Assembly: GCA_030710605.1 (NCBI GenBank)
Contig: CP092874.1
Location: forward strand, 24,027,921 to 24,091,920
Reading direction: 5' to 3'
DNA from: Cordylochernes scorpioides
Lineage: Eukaryota; Arthropoda; Arachnida; Pseudoscorpiones; Chernetidae
Length of the DNA: 64,000 bases
Shown here: positions 53,520 through 64,000 of the stretch, in pieces
Layout of the letters: each line of letters begins with the position of its first letter
Position numbering within the stretch: position 1 is the stretch's first letter
The notes under the pieces: model-generated
Told to the model about the DNA's origin: nothing
The model's input: the letters and a program-made list of their open reading frames with translations, nothing else
Database searches by the model: none
Translations under genes and position numbers: made by a program

Positions 53520-53800
53520 TCACGAACGGAAAAATATGTCCAAGGTAGCCTAGTGGACATGGCATCTGCCCGGTAAGCGGAACACTGTGGGTTCGATTCC
53601 CATCCCTGGACACTTTTATTTCTCCGTTTATCATTACTCTTCACTATTCACCCTTTCATACCTCATCCAAAAGGTTGGAAATAATCATTGTTTCTCCTTG
53701 AAATAAATTTTGATTTTTCGTTGAAAAGAAACACATGCGGGATAGTATTTCAAATGTCGTTTTACAATCATAAGCCGCATTATATTGTATTATGTCTATT
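53520..53800 (+). mobile_element. tRNA-derived SINE, longest copy
   Basis: A gaacggaaaaatat leader and a tRNA-like head (53538-53612) are followed by a body starting acttttatttctccgtttat and ending near aagccgcattatattgtat (about 53795). The same body, minus strand, occurs at 11232, 28098 and 63455. It has a pol III-type B box but no clear tail repeat. Confidence 0.8.
53538..53612 (+). tRNA. tRNA-like SINE head, GGT anticodon
   Basis: Acceptor GTCCAAG with CTGGAC (one mismatch), D arm around tagcctagtggacatggc, anticodon stem TCTGC/GCGGA with loop CCGGTAA, T arm GTGGGTTCGATTCCCAT. Its position at the head of a repeated body argues against a tRNA gene. Confidence 0.65.
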
Positions 53801-54190
53801 TAGACAGAAGAAGTATCCTTTATTTTTACAGATCTATTTCCTCCATGTAAAAACTACCATCCAACTCTGTCAAGTAGATGTCGCTATATACAATGGTAGA
53901 TGTAAGCCCACTTCCAGCGGTGATACAAAGGTAGACAGACATTGGGAGGAAGTCAGTGGGCAGAACTCGGATACAGTCCAACAATCCCACTCCAGGAAAA
54001 GGTGGAGTGAAAGGAAGTCCCGTTAATCCGGGTGAGATATGACGGCGCCACCTGGTTTCCGCCAACCACTCCCCCTTCCTGCAGGCTTCCTGTGTGGACA
54101 CGCGTGCGGCGCGTGCCGCCGCCGTTAGTGGGAGGAAGCCTGGACGGTTGGGGGGGACAACGGACATCCTATGGCGGGGCTTTATTCTAC
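53801..54190. other. GC-richer stretch, no gene recognised
   Basis: A 153-codon minus-strand frame (54287-53826) spans this but has no domain and continues into the repeat on its right. I do not call it. Confidence 0.45.
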
Positions 54191-55020
54191 AGGACGTTGG
54201 GCAGGTTGTTGTACCGGACTCTGATGTCCTAGGGTATCCTTGGTAGTTCTCTTCTAGAGCTAGAATACGTGAGTGTAACAGATCCAACTGGACTCTGATG
54301 TATTTCTAGGGAATCCTCTTCTAGTAATTTGACGTTTAGAATATGTGGCTGTAACAGATTCAACCGGACTGATGTCCTAGGGCATCTTTGATAGTTCTAT
54401 TCTAGGGACTTCTCGGCTAGAATACGTAAGTGTAACTGATCCAACTGGACTCTGATGTCCTAGGGAATCCTCTTCTAGTAATTTGACGTTTAGAATATGT
54501 GGCTGTAACAGATTCAACCGGACTGATGTCCTAGGGCATCTTTGATAGTTCTATTCTAGGGACTTTCGGCCAGAATACGTAAGTGTAACTGATCCAACTG
54601 GACTCTGATGTCCTAGGGAATCCTCTTCTAGTAATTTGACGTTTAGAATATATGGCTGTAACAGATTGAATCGGACTGATGTGCTAGGACATCCTTGTTT
54701 GTTCTTTTCTATAGACTTCGCGACTAGAATAGGTAAGTGTGACTGATTGCACAAAACTCTGAGGTCCTAGGGCATCCTCTTCTAGGGATTTGACGTCTAG
54801 AATATGTGTTTAAAACAGATCCAACTGAACTCTGATGTCCTTGGGAATCCTTTTCTAAAGATTTGACGTCTAGTGGCTGTAACAGATATAATTGGACTCT
54901 GATGTCCTAGGGCATCCTCTTCTAGGGATTTGATGTCTAGTGGCTGTAACATATTCAACTGGACTCTAATATCCTAGGGCAGTAGTTCCATCCTTGGAAG
55001 TTCTCCTCTAGGGGAACTTG
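54191..55020. repeat. Imperfect tandem repeat, about 70-170 bp units
   Basis: Repeats of ggactctgatgtcctaggg, cctcttctagtaatttgacg and gtggctgtaacagat in variable order; 54290-54450 recurs as 54460-54620. Confidence 0.8.
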
Positions 55021-55690
55021 ATGTGTGATTATAACGGATCTTCTTGGTGGTGAATTGGCTAAATTTCAGTAATTCGTACTCCAAATTTCTTTTTTTTTTT
55101 TTTCAGAAATTCAACGCCACGATAGTAGCAGGCCATTTGTAAGAAAAATTTGACACACACTAATATACCCTAACAGCTTGGATGAAAAGGGAGGAAGTGA
55201 GCACTATAACAAGCTATAAAAACCTTATTTCAGTTGGCCCGGCTGATAGTACCTTGTAAGGACTCCTGATCCAAGGATACAGGATGAGTCTGTGCTCCAT
55301 GTTAGGAGCGGCTGTAGATGCTATACATGGCATCTGTTCCTGATGTCTGAGGAGGCCATTTCATATTGGAGCTAAGTCAGTGGCCTGGTATTTGATGTGT
55401 AACTAAAGCAGTTTACTTCTCTCAATCATGAAACCATAAAGTTCATAAACCTGACTTATTTATTTTATTGCGTGAGAGAGAGGAAATAAGAAAGAAAGAA
55501 GAAAAAACGATTATCCTCATTTCATATTAACCTATATTGGAAGAGAGTGAATCTTCCCTTTCACCTTAATCCTCATCGTATTTAGAAATACCTGTGTACC
55601 TTATACCATCGCGGGAAATTAAAAACGCGCTATTTAAAACTATTTTTAGGGGGAACAAAGAGACGCTTTTAAATGTAGATTTTTCGAAAA
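55021..55690. other. No feature recognised
   Basis: A T-run near 55090 and mixed sequence. No ORF with a domain, no clear repeat. Confidence 0.45.
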
Positions 55691-55691
55691 C

Positions 55692-56144
55692 ACACTCATG
55701 GACAAAACTTAAGGAAGTTGTACCTTTCAGCATGTATATCGAGACAATAACTCTGAAAGATATTACAGTGGCCTTTATTGAAGTCACACGAGATAACCAA
55801 GTGTATATACACTCATGGACAAAACTTAAGGAAGCTGTACCTTTCAGCATGTATATCGAGACAATAACTCTGAAAGATATTACAGTGGCCTTTATTGAAG
55901 TCACACGAGATAACCAAGTGTATATACACTCATGGACAAAACTTAAGGAAGTTGTACCTTTCAGCATGTATATCGAGACAATAACTCTGAAAGATATTAC
56001 AGTGGCCTTTATTGAAGACACGAAATAACCAAGTGTGAAAAAATAGCTTCCGTCTCTATAAAAAAAAAAAAAAAAAAAAAAAAACAGACGCCCGCGAAAT
56101 CAACGACGTTCTTCCACTTCCTTAAGTTTTGTCCATGAGTGTAA
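55692..56144. repeat. MITE array of three 117-bp half-units
   Basis: A cactcatggacaaaactt end at 55692, three nearly identical half-units of 117 bp, an A-run, then the agacgcccgcg segment and inverse end at 56144. Frames on both strands repeat with 39 residues; considered by-products. Confidence 0.88.
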
Positions 56145-56882
56145 TTGATGAGTGACGGTTAAGTAGTACAGCGTTGTTACCTTCAAACAAAAGTACAAAA
56201 GATTCAGTACTTTATCAGTACTCATGTTCTGACGATGGTAACAGCAATGTTAACGAAACGTCATCCATAATGTATTTATTTGGTTTTGGTCTTGTTACCT
56301 TATTATTCTAATAATCCAAATTGTATATCATATCATATTTGATATAGTTTCTCACTCACACGCGTGCTATAGTGTGGAATATATCGGAAGATAGAATTCT
56401 CTGAAATTTAAATCACAATAAAACTCAGGCTCTGAGAGAATGAATTTCTTATTTTTTTTTATTTACGTGTTCTTTCAAGCTTTCGGGTAATGTGAACTCT
56501 TCTACAGGAGATAATAAAAGACATTTTTCGTTTATATAGAAGAAGTTAAATTGAAGAAGTCAAAGTTGAAGAAGTTAAAGTAGAATAAGTTAAAGTTAAG
56601 GAAGAGAAGACTAAAGAAGATAAATTGAAGGAGTTAAAAATAGTTTTGTTGTTAAAATAAAGTATGTGTGTCTCATAGTGTTGGTGTGTTGGATTGATGG
56701 GAATACACGAGTTAGGCAGCAGCAGAGTGAAGCCTTATTAAGGGAACAAAAATACAGTCCTCAAGAAATATAAGGAGCTAAAGCTTGAGAAAATATTTAA
56801 TTAAAAAAAGAAGCTCATCTTCGGAACCTGCGTTTTATTGTAAGCGGTAGTGTGTTACGCATATATTCCAACTTGATAGATA
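56145..56882. other. AT-rich, with a hammerhead-like motif
   Basis: 56229-56262 has CTGACGA, a 6-bp stem II with one mismatch, GAAA and CGTC, but no stem I. 56477-56505 has a gctttcgggt...cttctacagg stem-loop. No gene. Confidence 0.5.
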
Positions 56883-57260
56883 CATACACAAAGGCCTTTA
56901 TTAGGGACTTGCCCCATACAGATTCTTCCAATTGGGTAAGGTAATAATCATCTTATGTTGTTTACATAGAAATTGAACTGGCTCTTTACTCTTCATCTCA
57001 AAGTTATTCACTTGTTGACTGGTCCTTACATAATGATGATCTAAAAAAAATATAATAATCTATTGCCTTAGATTTGTTTGCTGATATTTTTTAAAGCAAT
57101 ACGTAGGGTGAAATGTTGGTACATTTAATTTGTTGATATAGGCCTTCCTCTCTGGGCTGTACAATTAAGCAGGTAATGGGGGAGTTATTCAGTAATTTCC
57201 TTGTCACACAGTGTACACATTAAGTGTTTGGCTTCAAATGTCTGAACGTGTTTTTTCCCC
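56883..57260 (-). mobile_element. LINE 3' end fragment
   Basis: Flanked by ccaacttgatagata (56868-56882 and 57261-57275). The minus-strand 3' end has an agggac...gcccc region and a tgtgtatg tail. Some LINE C-terminal codons probably remain, but frames are broken. Confidence 0.78.
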
Positions 57261-57275
57261 CCAACTTGATAGATA

Positions 57276-57830
57276 TAGAGGAAGACGTTCGAACAAAGAA
57301 AGAGAAGGAAGAATCCCCAGGGTGAAGAAACTAGCCAATAAGAGTGTCCCATCAGTTGTCAACAATGGACGTCTGCCTCCAAAATAGCTGTCCGGGACCA
57401 AAGAAGGATGATTCAGTGAGCGGCCCCACGGATTTAAATTTAGCGAGTGGTTGACTCACGCTCGGCAACATTGGACCGAAATATGACAGACGTACGGGAA
57501 GCACCTAAATATACATCGCGTGGCGGCCGTAAAAGGGATTCATTGTGATTTAATTGGACATTTGGCCGTTACGCATGCGTAATTATTAGTGCTCCCCCTA
57601 TTTTTTCATCTGTAACTGCTTTAATTTTAGCTTTGAAATTGATTTGTTGGATAAATTGACTTTTTTTTCTCTTTTTAATTATTATATTTGAATGTTTTAA
57701 AATATTTTTGTGCATACACACGCCATATTTTCCACTTATCATTACTTTATTGATCATCACTACAGAACACTTATCATCATTATGCTACACAATTATCATT
57801 AGCACAATACACGTATCATCAATATATACT
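57276..57830. other. No feature recognised
   Basis: A GC-richer part (57280-57560) without ORF, then AT-rich sequence. No repeat match found in the window. Confidence 0.45.
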
Positions 57831-58222
57831 ACACTCATGGACAAAACTTTTATTCACACTTGGTTATCTCGTGTATCTTCAATAAAGGTTACTGTAATAT
57901 CTTTCAGAGTTATTGTCTGAATCCCGATATACATGGTAAAAGGTATAACTTATTTAAGTTTTGTCCATGAGTGTATATACACTTGGTTATCTCGTGTATC
58001 TTCAATAAAGGTCACTGTAATATCTTTCAGAGTTATTGTCTGAATCCCGATATACATGGTAAAAGGTATAACTTATTTAAGTTTTGTCCATGAGTGTATA
58101 TACACTTGGTTATCTGGTGTGTCTTCAATAAAGGTCACTGTAATATCTTTCAGAGTTATTGTCTGAATCCCGATATACATTCTAAAAAGTACAACTTCCA
58201 TAAGTTTTGTCTATGAGTGTAT
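57831..58222. repeat. MITE array of three half-units
   Basis: A cactcatggacaaaactttt end followed directly by three half-units, ending tttgtctatgagtgta. The T-run half of the MITE is missing. Confidence 0.82.
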
Positions 58223-58375
58223 ATATGTCATCACTTCAATACAATTATAATCACTATACTTATTCTACCGTACATTACACTTATAATCACTAAAAAGTCC
58301 GCAAATACTTACCCAACACGATTATCATGACCTGTACCGAGTGTAGTAGGCTGCCTGGCCGCCATTCATAGTTCT

Positions 58376-58447
58376 TAAAATTGAAGATACTTCGGCCAAT
58401 ATAAATCTTTATTTATTCTGGCCGAAGTATCTTCAATTTTAATAACT
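58376..58447. repeat. Short hairpin element
   Basis: Inverted arms aaaattgaagatacttcggc and inverse with a short AT-rich loop. Confidence 0.75.
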
Positions 58448-58464
58448 AAAAAAAAAAGCATATA

Positions 58465-59742
58465 TTGGGTTGTAAATAAAGTTCGTTCGGTTTTATTCGA
58501 CAATTTCATTTAGACAAAAAAACATTAATTAAAACAATTAATTAATCAATTATGTATTCTCTGTTATTATTTACGACCTCCTCCCAACGTTCGACTAGTT
58601 TGTTGATGCTGTTCCGCCAAAAATCGCCAGATCTGGTATCGAAGAAGTTGTTGAGCCAGGTTTTGAGGTCCTCTTCATCATCGAAGGTAGTGACTCTCAT
58701 ATGGTTTGACATGGAGCAGAAAAGGTGGTAATCGGTTGGTGCAAGGTCCGGAGAGTACGGCGGGTGCTGTAGAACTTCCCATTCGAGTTCTTTAAGGGTG
58801 GCTTTGACGACTTGTGCAACATGCGACCTAGCGTTGTCGTGAAGGAGAATGATTTGACCTTGTCGATCGGGTCTTTTCTGTTGAATAGTCTCATTCACGC
58901 GGTGCAATTGGGCAATGTAGAGGTCCTTGTTGACCGTGGCATTCCTTTCGAGCATTTCCCAGTACAGCACACCTTCGCAGTCCCAAAAAACGCATATCAT
59001 AGCCTTTTGTGGGTGAAAATCTTGCTTTATTCTTGGCTTCGGCGTATCTCCTGGAGCCACCCACTCTTTTCTTTGCTTCATATTCACGTATAGACACCAT
59101 TTTTCATCTCCCGTAACGATTCGGTATAAAAATCGTTGTTTATAGCCCCGTGTTGATTGATGGCGTGCGAGTTGTTGAGCAGCGATTTGAAGGCGATTTT
59201 GTTTGTTGGTTTCATTAAACTCGTGAGGCACCCAAACTCCGAGGTTTTGAGAAAAAACTATTTATGAAGATGGTTGGAGATGGTCACAGCACTATACTTA
59301 ATTTTTTCCGGCCAACTCACGGGTTGTTTGGCGACCATCTTCTTTCAACAGGGCCTTTAGATGTTCCTCATCGAATTCTGATGATCGTTCGCTTCGAGGC
59401 GTGTCTTCAAGGTCCAAGTTTTTGAACTTTTCAAACCGTTTTTGTGCTGCTCGCTCCCCTATGACACCTTTTCCATACACGTTGCATATGTCCCGAGCTG
59501 CTTGGCTGCTTTTTGACCTCGAAGAAAAGCAGATGTCGAAAATGTTGATTTTGCCTCCTGGATATTCCATTTTCAAGCCTGGAAAAAGAACAAAAAATTA
59601 CATTTTTCAAAAAACAAATAATACAGGTTTGTAGAGAAAAACAAGTACTATTTAAAGCATATTAACACTTTACCGTATAACAACAAAAACCGTTATGAAA
59701 CAAAGTGATACAAGAACCGAACGAACTTTCTTTACAACCCAA
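58465..59742 (-). mobile_element. Mariner transposon
   Basis: A 1278-bp element, the usual mariner size. Inverted ends read TTGGGTTGTAAA(T/G)AAAGTT with few mismatches; TA at 58463-58464 and 59743-59744. One transposase gene on minus, broken by frameshifts. Confidence 0.93.
58542..59576 (-). pseudogene. Mariner transposase (DD34D), frameshifted
   Basis: The N-terminal frame (59576-59298) has the helix-turn-helix region (AARDICNVYGKGVIGERAAQ, then DGRQTTRELAGKN). It is lost to a shift at an A-run near 59290 and a second disruption near 59245. The C-terminal frame (59231-58542, 229 residues) has VTGDEKWCLYVN with the first catalytic aspartate, LLHDNARSHVAQ with the second, and YSPDLAPTDYHLF with the third, 34 residues after the second. 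The WVPHEFNETNKQ-type linker is split by the shift. It is not functional as read. Confidence 0.92.
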
Positions 59743-60132
59743 TATTTAGCCGCCGTTATCATGTTTTATAATGTCGATTTCACCCCCCTATATGAACTTA
59801 TCAGATCTACACACTTCCATAGGTACTTCCTCGGCGTGGAACTGAGGAGTGTACAAGAAGACCTTGTCTGGAGGAGGACTCTCTCAAGGTGGGGAATCCC
59901 TCCTTGCTGAAGACATTTGTACACAACTATATATATGAAAAAACAATAGAAAAAAATAAAAGATAAGTGGGTCAGGTGTTGATATTTAAAATAAAGAAGG
60001 CATCTCCTGACCACAAGCACATGTGCTTTTTAGATGGCAGAGCGCCATCTAGTGGAGTAAAAATAAACTAAACGTTTATTTAGCCTACTCCGAGATATTT
60101 GGCCAACCCAATTTCTTGACAAATCAAGAAAA

Positions 60133-60184
60133 GCCATCCACGAACGCGTTTCGCGCTGTTGGCGCTCGTCAGCGTGGAGAAGGC
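60133..60184 (-). ncRNA. Type I hammerhead ribozyme (left arm)
   Basis: On minus: CCACG, CTGACGA, stem II GCGC/GCGC with a 5-nt loop, GAAA, CGCG, triplet GTT, CGTGG; outer GCC/GGC pairs. The seventh core base is C instead of T, which is tolerated (CTGANGA). GTT is an allowed NUH triplet though usually slower than GTC. Confidence 0.8.
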
Positions 60185-60366
60185 TGTAACCATTGCGACC
60201 AAAAATATTTTATGGACCCAATGGCTTCCCGAGAAATCAAGAAATGGGTATTTAAGGCCAAATTTGCGTAAAGACGCTTAACACATGAAAAAAAAAACAA
60301 TAGAAAAATAAAAGATAAGTGGGAAGCCATTGGGTCCAAAAAAAATTTTTGGTCGCAATGGTTACA

Positions 60367-60418
60367 GCCTTCTCCACGCTGACGAGCGCCAACAGCGCGA
60401 AACGCGTTCGTGGATGGC
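60367..60418 (+). ncRNA. Type I hammerhead ribozyme (right arm)
   Basis: The same motif as 60133-60184 on the opposite strand, all core boxes intact, stem I CCACG/CGTGG. Confidence 0.8.
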
Positions 60419-60553
60419 TTTTCTTGATTTGTCAAGAAATTGGGTTGGTCAAATATCTCGGAGTAAGCTAAATAAACGTTTACTGGTAGTTTATTTTTAC
60501 TCCACTAGATGGCGCACATGTGCTTGTGGTCAGGAGATGCCTTCTTTATTTTA

Positions 60554-60959
60554 ACTATATATATATTCCCCTACACTTTATATGCCCTTTTACTATATTT
60601 TCCACCTTTGTAAAAATAGATTAAAAGAATCAATAAAACTGTTTAAATTGTCAATTGTCTACACACTTCCAACTTCGATATCCGTTCTCTATAGACGATA
60701 GAACATTCTCCTCAAACAGCCTCATAGAGTATCTTCTGTACCAAATGCCGTAATTCACCAAGCACATAGAATAAGGAACCACCTCTGTATAAGTCACATA
60801 ACCTATACAAGATCATATGTAGAAAAGACACCGACCATTCATATCAAAGCCTGAAGTGAGACTATTATCCATTTCTGGAAGACTGAAGTCACCATAAACC
60901 ATCATAGTAGCCTGAAGCCATTACAAGCCAGTCTAGAAGCCTGGAGTTATCACTAACCA
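60554..60959. other. No gene recognised
   Basis: Mixed sequence leading into the minisatellites, with weak repeats of cagtctagaagcctgga type. Confidence 0.45.
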
Positions 60960-61875
60960 GGGTAGAAAATGGAATCACCACAACGCAATGTAGAAAACTG
61001 GAACCACCACAAAGAAATGTAGAAAACTGGAATCATCACAACGCAATGTAGAAAACTGGAATCACCACGACGCAATGTAGAAAACTGGAATCACCGCAAC
61101 GCAATGTAGAAAACTGGAATCACCACGACGCAATGTAGAAAACTGGAACCACCACAACGCAATGTAGTAAACTGGAATGATCACAACGCAATGTAGAAAA
61201 CTGGAATGATCACAACGCAATGTAGAAAACTGGAATGATCACAACGCAATGTAGAAAAAGGAATCATCACAACGCAATGTAGAAAAAGGAATCATCACAA
61301 CGCAATGTAGAAAAAGGAATCATCACAACGCAATGTAGAAAAAAGGAATCATCACAACGCAATGTAGGAAAAAGGAATCATCACAAGGCAATGTAGAAAT
61401 CTGGAAAAATCACAACGCAATGTATAAAAAAGGAATCATCACAACGCAATGTAGACAAAAGGAATCATCACAACGCAATGTAGAAAAATAAATCATCACA
61501 ACGCAATGTAGAAAAAGGAATCATCACAACGCAATGTAGGAAAAATGAATCATCACAACGAAATGTAGAAAAAAGGGAGCATCACAACGCAATGTAGAAA
61601 AAGGAAGCATCACAACGCAATGTAGAAAAAGGAAGCATCACAACGCAATGTAGAAACTGGAATCACCACAAGGCTATGTATAAAACTGGATTCACCACAA
61701 AGCAATATAGAAAACTGGAACCACCACAACGCAATGTAGAAACTGGAACCACCACAACGCAATGTAGAAAACTGGAACCACCACAACGCAATGTAGAAAA
61801 CTGGAACCACCACAACGCAATGTAGAAAAAAGGAATCATCACAACGCAATGTAGAAAACTGGAATCACCACGAAC
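60960..61875. repeat. 28-31 bp minisatellite
   Basis: About 30 copies of a unit like CACAACGCAATGTAGAAAA followed by ctggaatcac or ggaatcat. Variants cluster: ggaatcat units in the middle, ctggaaccac units on both sides. Confidence 0.9.
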
Positions 61876-61879
61876 AGCC

Positions 61880-62230
61880 TAGAGACCAAGAATCTCGACA
61901 AGCTAACCTGAAGCTCTAATAAGCCAGTGTAGAGAAAGCACCAGGACAAGCCAGTGTAGAGAAATCATCAAAACAAGCCAGTGTAGAGAAAGCACCAGGA
62001 CAAGCCAGTGTAGAGAAAGCATCAAGACAAGGCAGTATAGAGAGAAGCATCACCAGCAGAGAGAAGCATCAAAACAAGCCAGTGTAGAGAAATCATCAAA
62101 ACAAGCCAGTGTAGAGAAAGCACCAGTACAAGCCAGTGTAGAGAAAGCATCAAAACAAGCCAGTGTAGAGAAAGCACCAGAACAAGGCAGTATAGAGAGA
62201 AGCATCACCAGCAGAGAGAAGCAGGTTCCC
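61880..62230. repeat. 26-bp minisatellite
   Basis: Copies of acaagccagtgtagagaaag with caccagg or catcaaa. A larger unit, agtatagagagaagcatcac, occurs twice (62036 and 62190). Confidence 0.88.
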
Positions 62231-62500
62231 AGCATGTCGAAAGAAGTGATGTTTACAACACCCCTCCAATATTCCACAGTTGACACCACCAACCAAACAA
62301 ACGGGCGATAACGCAACAACAACCCAGATTTCTCTCTCACCACCCTATGAATGATGTTCCATGGCTTTTGTTGCGCTAAGGGACACCCACGCCTATGGGC
62401 TGGTTACCTCACTCACTGATTGTCTTCACCTCACTTCCCTTTTTGGTACTTGGAAACACTGCCCTCCCTTATTACCCAAGGATTACCCTTCAGTGAGGAC
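62231..62500. other. Spacer between minisatellites
   Basis: No feature recognised. Confidence 0.45.
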
Positions 62501-63105
62501 TTCCATGAGCGTCCCGAACAACTACCTCCCATTAACGACCATATTTCTGAACGGTTACCTCCCATGAGCGACCATCTATCTGAACGGTTACCTCCCATGA
62601 GCGACCACCTTCCTGAACAATCTTCCTGAAAAACCATTTCCTTTGAGAGACCATCTTCCTCAACGGCCACCTCCCATGAGCTGAATTGCTACCTCCCATG
62701 AGCGACCATCTTCATGAACGGCCACCTCCCATGAGCGACCATATTTCTGAACGGTCACCTTCCATGAGCGACCATCTTTCTCAACGGCCACCTCCCATGA
62801 CCGATAATCTTTCTGAACGGTCACCTCCCATGAGCTGAATTGCTACCTCCCATGAGCGACCGTCTTCATGAACGGCCACCTCCCATGAGCGACCATATTT
62901 CTGAACGGTCACCTCCCATGAGCGACCATATTTCTGAACGGTCACCTCCCATGAGCGACCATCTTCCTCAACGGCCACCTCTCATGACCGACAATCTTTC
63001 TGAACGGTCACCTCCCATGAGCTGAATTGCTACCTCCCATGAGCGATCATCATCATGAACGGCCACCTCCAATGAGCAACCGTCTTCTTGAACGACCACA
63101 ATCAA
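62501..63105. repeat. 33-bp minisatellite with higher-order unit
   Basis: Units like ACCTCCCATGAGCGACCAT plus cttcctgaacggcc. A longer block, including the tgagctgaattgctacctcc variant, recurs at about 62678, 62832 and 63018. Confidence 0.9.
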
Positions 63106-63202
63106 AAGTAACTGTTTTGTATATTTTCCAATCCCGTGTCTAATGAGTGTCCATCTCCAGGAAATACCAAAGCTTTCAATCTATTTTGGATGGCCGCTCA
63201 TA

Positions 63203-63302
63203 NNNNNNNNNNNNNNNNNNNNNNNNNNNNNNNNNNNNNNNNNNNNNNNNNNNNNNNNNNNNNNNNNNNNNNNNNNNNNNNNNNNNNNNNNNNNNNNNNN
63301 NN
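63203..63302. other. Assembly gap (100 N)
   Basis: A run of exactly 100 N between contigs 3 and 4. Confidence 0.99.
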
Positions 63303-63454
63303 TGTACATGAAGACACTGAACCTGTAAAAATGATTATCCCCTCTAGTACATGTGGTATAGGTCATAATAATCATGGTGGGTAGTTAGAGACTGCTTTTA
63401 ACTGTAAGTGCATCACATGTCTATGAATGTGTTAATCAGTTAGACTTTTTATAA
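63303..63454. repeat. Inverted relative of 22490-22600
   Basis: The minus strand resembles one unit of minisatellite B (cacttacagttaaaagcagt, ttatgacct). No gene. Confidence 0.55.
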
Positions 63455-63642
63455 TACAATATAATGCGGCTTATGATTGTAGAACGACATTTGAAAATTA
63501 TCCCACATGTGTTTCTTTTGAACGAAAAATCGAAATTTATTTTAAGGAGAAATAAGGATTATTTCTAACCTTAAGGATGAAGTATGAAAGGATGAATTGT
63601 GAAGAGTAATGATAAACGGAAAAATAAAGTATCCAGGGATGG
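63455..63642 (-). mobile_element. tRNA-derived SINE, 5' truncated (copy 4)
   Basis: Matches the body at 53613-53800 on minus and keeps the last head bases (tcccatccctggatac). Confidence 0.75.
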
Positions 63643-63772
63643 GAAGTTAGACTTTTGAATTTACACGTATGTCAGAACCTCATTTGGTTACTTGCACTCA
63701 CTGGTGAGGTTGGATTTTTACAAAAATCGGGGCTATTGACGCAATTTGTTTTTTAATTATTAAAAAAAAAAG
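63643..63772. repeat. Inverted relative of 22400-22480
   Basis: Shares a cactcactggtgaggttgga segment, inverted, with 22420-22450. Confidence 0.55.
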
Positions 63773-63836
63773 TATCCAATGAGGGATTCTAACCCAGGTT
63801 CGTGGCTGTCTAAAACCGACGGTTCACTCGTCCACC
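63773..63836 (-). mobile_element. tRNA-like SINE head, second family
   Basis: On minus: ggtggacgagtgaaccgtcg (A-box-like) and GGGTTAGAATCCC (B-box-like) with roughly normal spacing. The same type underlies the 41-bp minisatellite at 47525-47940. Confidence 0.55.
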
Positions 63837-64000
63837 TTTTCTCTATTTTCTTTAATTGTAAATATGAAAAACTGAGTTGTTCTTTTTGAGTGGAACTTAA
63901 TGAAATCAGGTTTGAACTCTAACCGAAACGTAGGTTTTAAACTACAAAGAAAATGGTTCGTAAATTGATGAAAAACCATTAAATCTATTAATATATATAG
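63837..64000. other. Window end, nothing recognised
   Basis: AT-rich sequence, no feature. Confidence 0.5.

Larger units (their letters stand above)
59988..60553. mobile_element. Palindromic pair of hammerhead-bearing units
   Basis: Two inverted arms of about 235 bp: from aaaataaagaaggcatctcc (59989) to about 60230, and from about 60325 to the inverse at 60553. The spacer (about 60230-60325) includes a second short inverted piece (caatagaaaaataaaagata also at 59945). Each arm carries a hammerhead. Head-to-head LTR-like units are a known arrangement of Penelope-like elements. No reverse transcriptase is seen. Confidence 0.8.

Noticed and set aside
53826-54287. 153-codon minus-strand frame
   Set aside because: No domain; it overlaps a repeat and its composition follows the local GC.
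56229-56262. Hammerhead-like motif with CTGACGA, GAAA and CGTC
   Set aside because: Stem II pairs with one mismatch and the boxes are in order, but I could not pair any stem I strands, so it is not called as a ribozyme.

Overview
This is transposon-dominated, AT-rich animal DNA with no recognisable host protein-coding gene. Non-LTR retrotransposons of APE-endonuclease type, a Ty3/gypsy element, mariner, pogo/Tigger and Helitron elements, tRNA-derived SINEs, hammerhead-ribozyme repeats, MITEs and many minisatellites point to an invertebrate, most probably an arthropod. The species cannot be named from the sequence. Three 100-base N runs split the window into four contigs: 1-14316, 14417-40881, 40982-63202 and 63303-64000.

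The layout is governed by a large duplication. Positions 1-14316 match 24138-33255, and 33256-40881 matches 40982-49870. The last base of contig 1 and the first base of contig 3 are adjacent in the uninterrupted copy at 33255/33256, so contigs 1 and 3 behave as one sequence with contig 2 as a second copy placed in the gap. The copies differ by small substitutions and by whole insertions. Comparing them gives empty sites and target duplications for a 5' truncated LINE (820-6454), a foldback element (24930-25385), a Tigger derivative (38855-39774), a mariner derivative (35226-35970), Helitrons (27237-28094, 50922-51574) and LINE tails.

Region by region: 1-7200 holds the LINE, itself broken by a solo LTR and by a DNA transposon carrying an unplaced 273-residue ORF. 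7217-10388 is a MITE whose half-unit has become a minisatellite. 10389-14316 holds a hammerhead-ribozyme repeat, a SINE and two minisatellites. 14996-19827 is a Ty3/gypsy element with two apparently identical LTRs and a Gag-PR-RT-RNaseH frame but no integrase. 19828-24137 holds MITE arrays and decayed ribozyme repeats. 24138-33255 is the second copy of the first block, with an ORF1-only LINE at 29904-32105. 33256-40881 and 40982-50000 are AT-rich duplicated blocks with Helitrons, LINE tails and tRNA-like repeats. 50000-60000 holds a Helitron, a U6 pseudogene, a SINE and a mariner. 59988-60553 is a palindrome with a hammerhead ribozyme on each strand. 60960-63105 is three adjacent minisatellites.

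The most notable material is the family of type I hammerhead ribozymes with minimal stem III (10920-10971, 26928-26979, 60133-60184, 60367-60418, plus decayed copies). They sit in LTR-like units resembling those of Penelope-like elements or retrozymes. Everything here is inferred by eye; no alignment, folding or database search was run.
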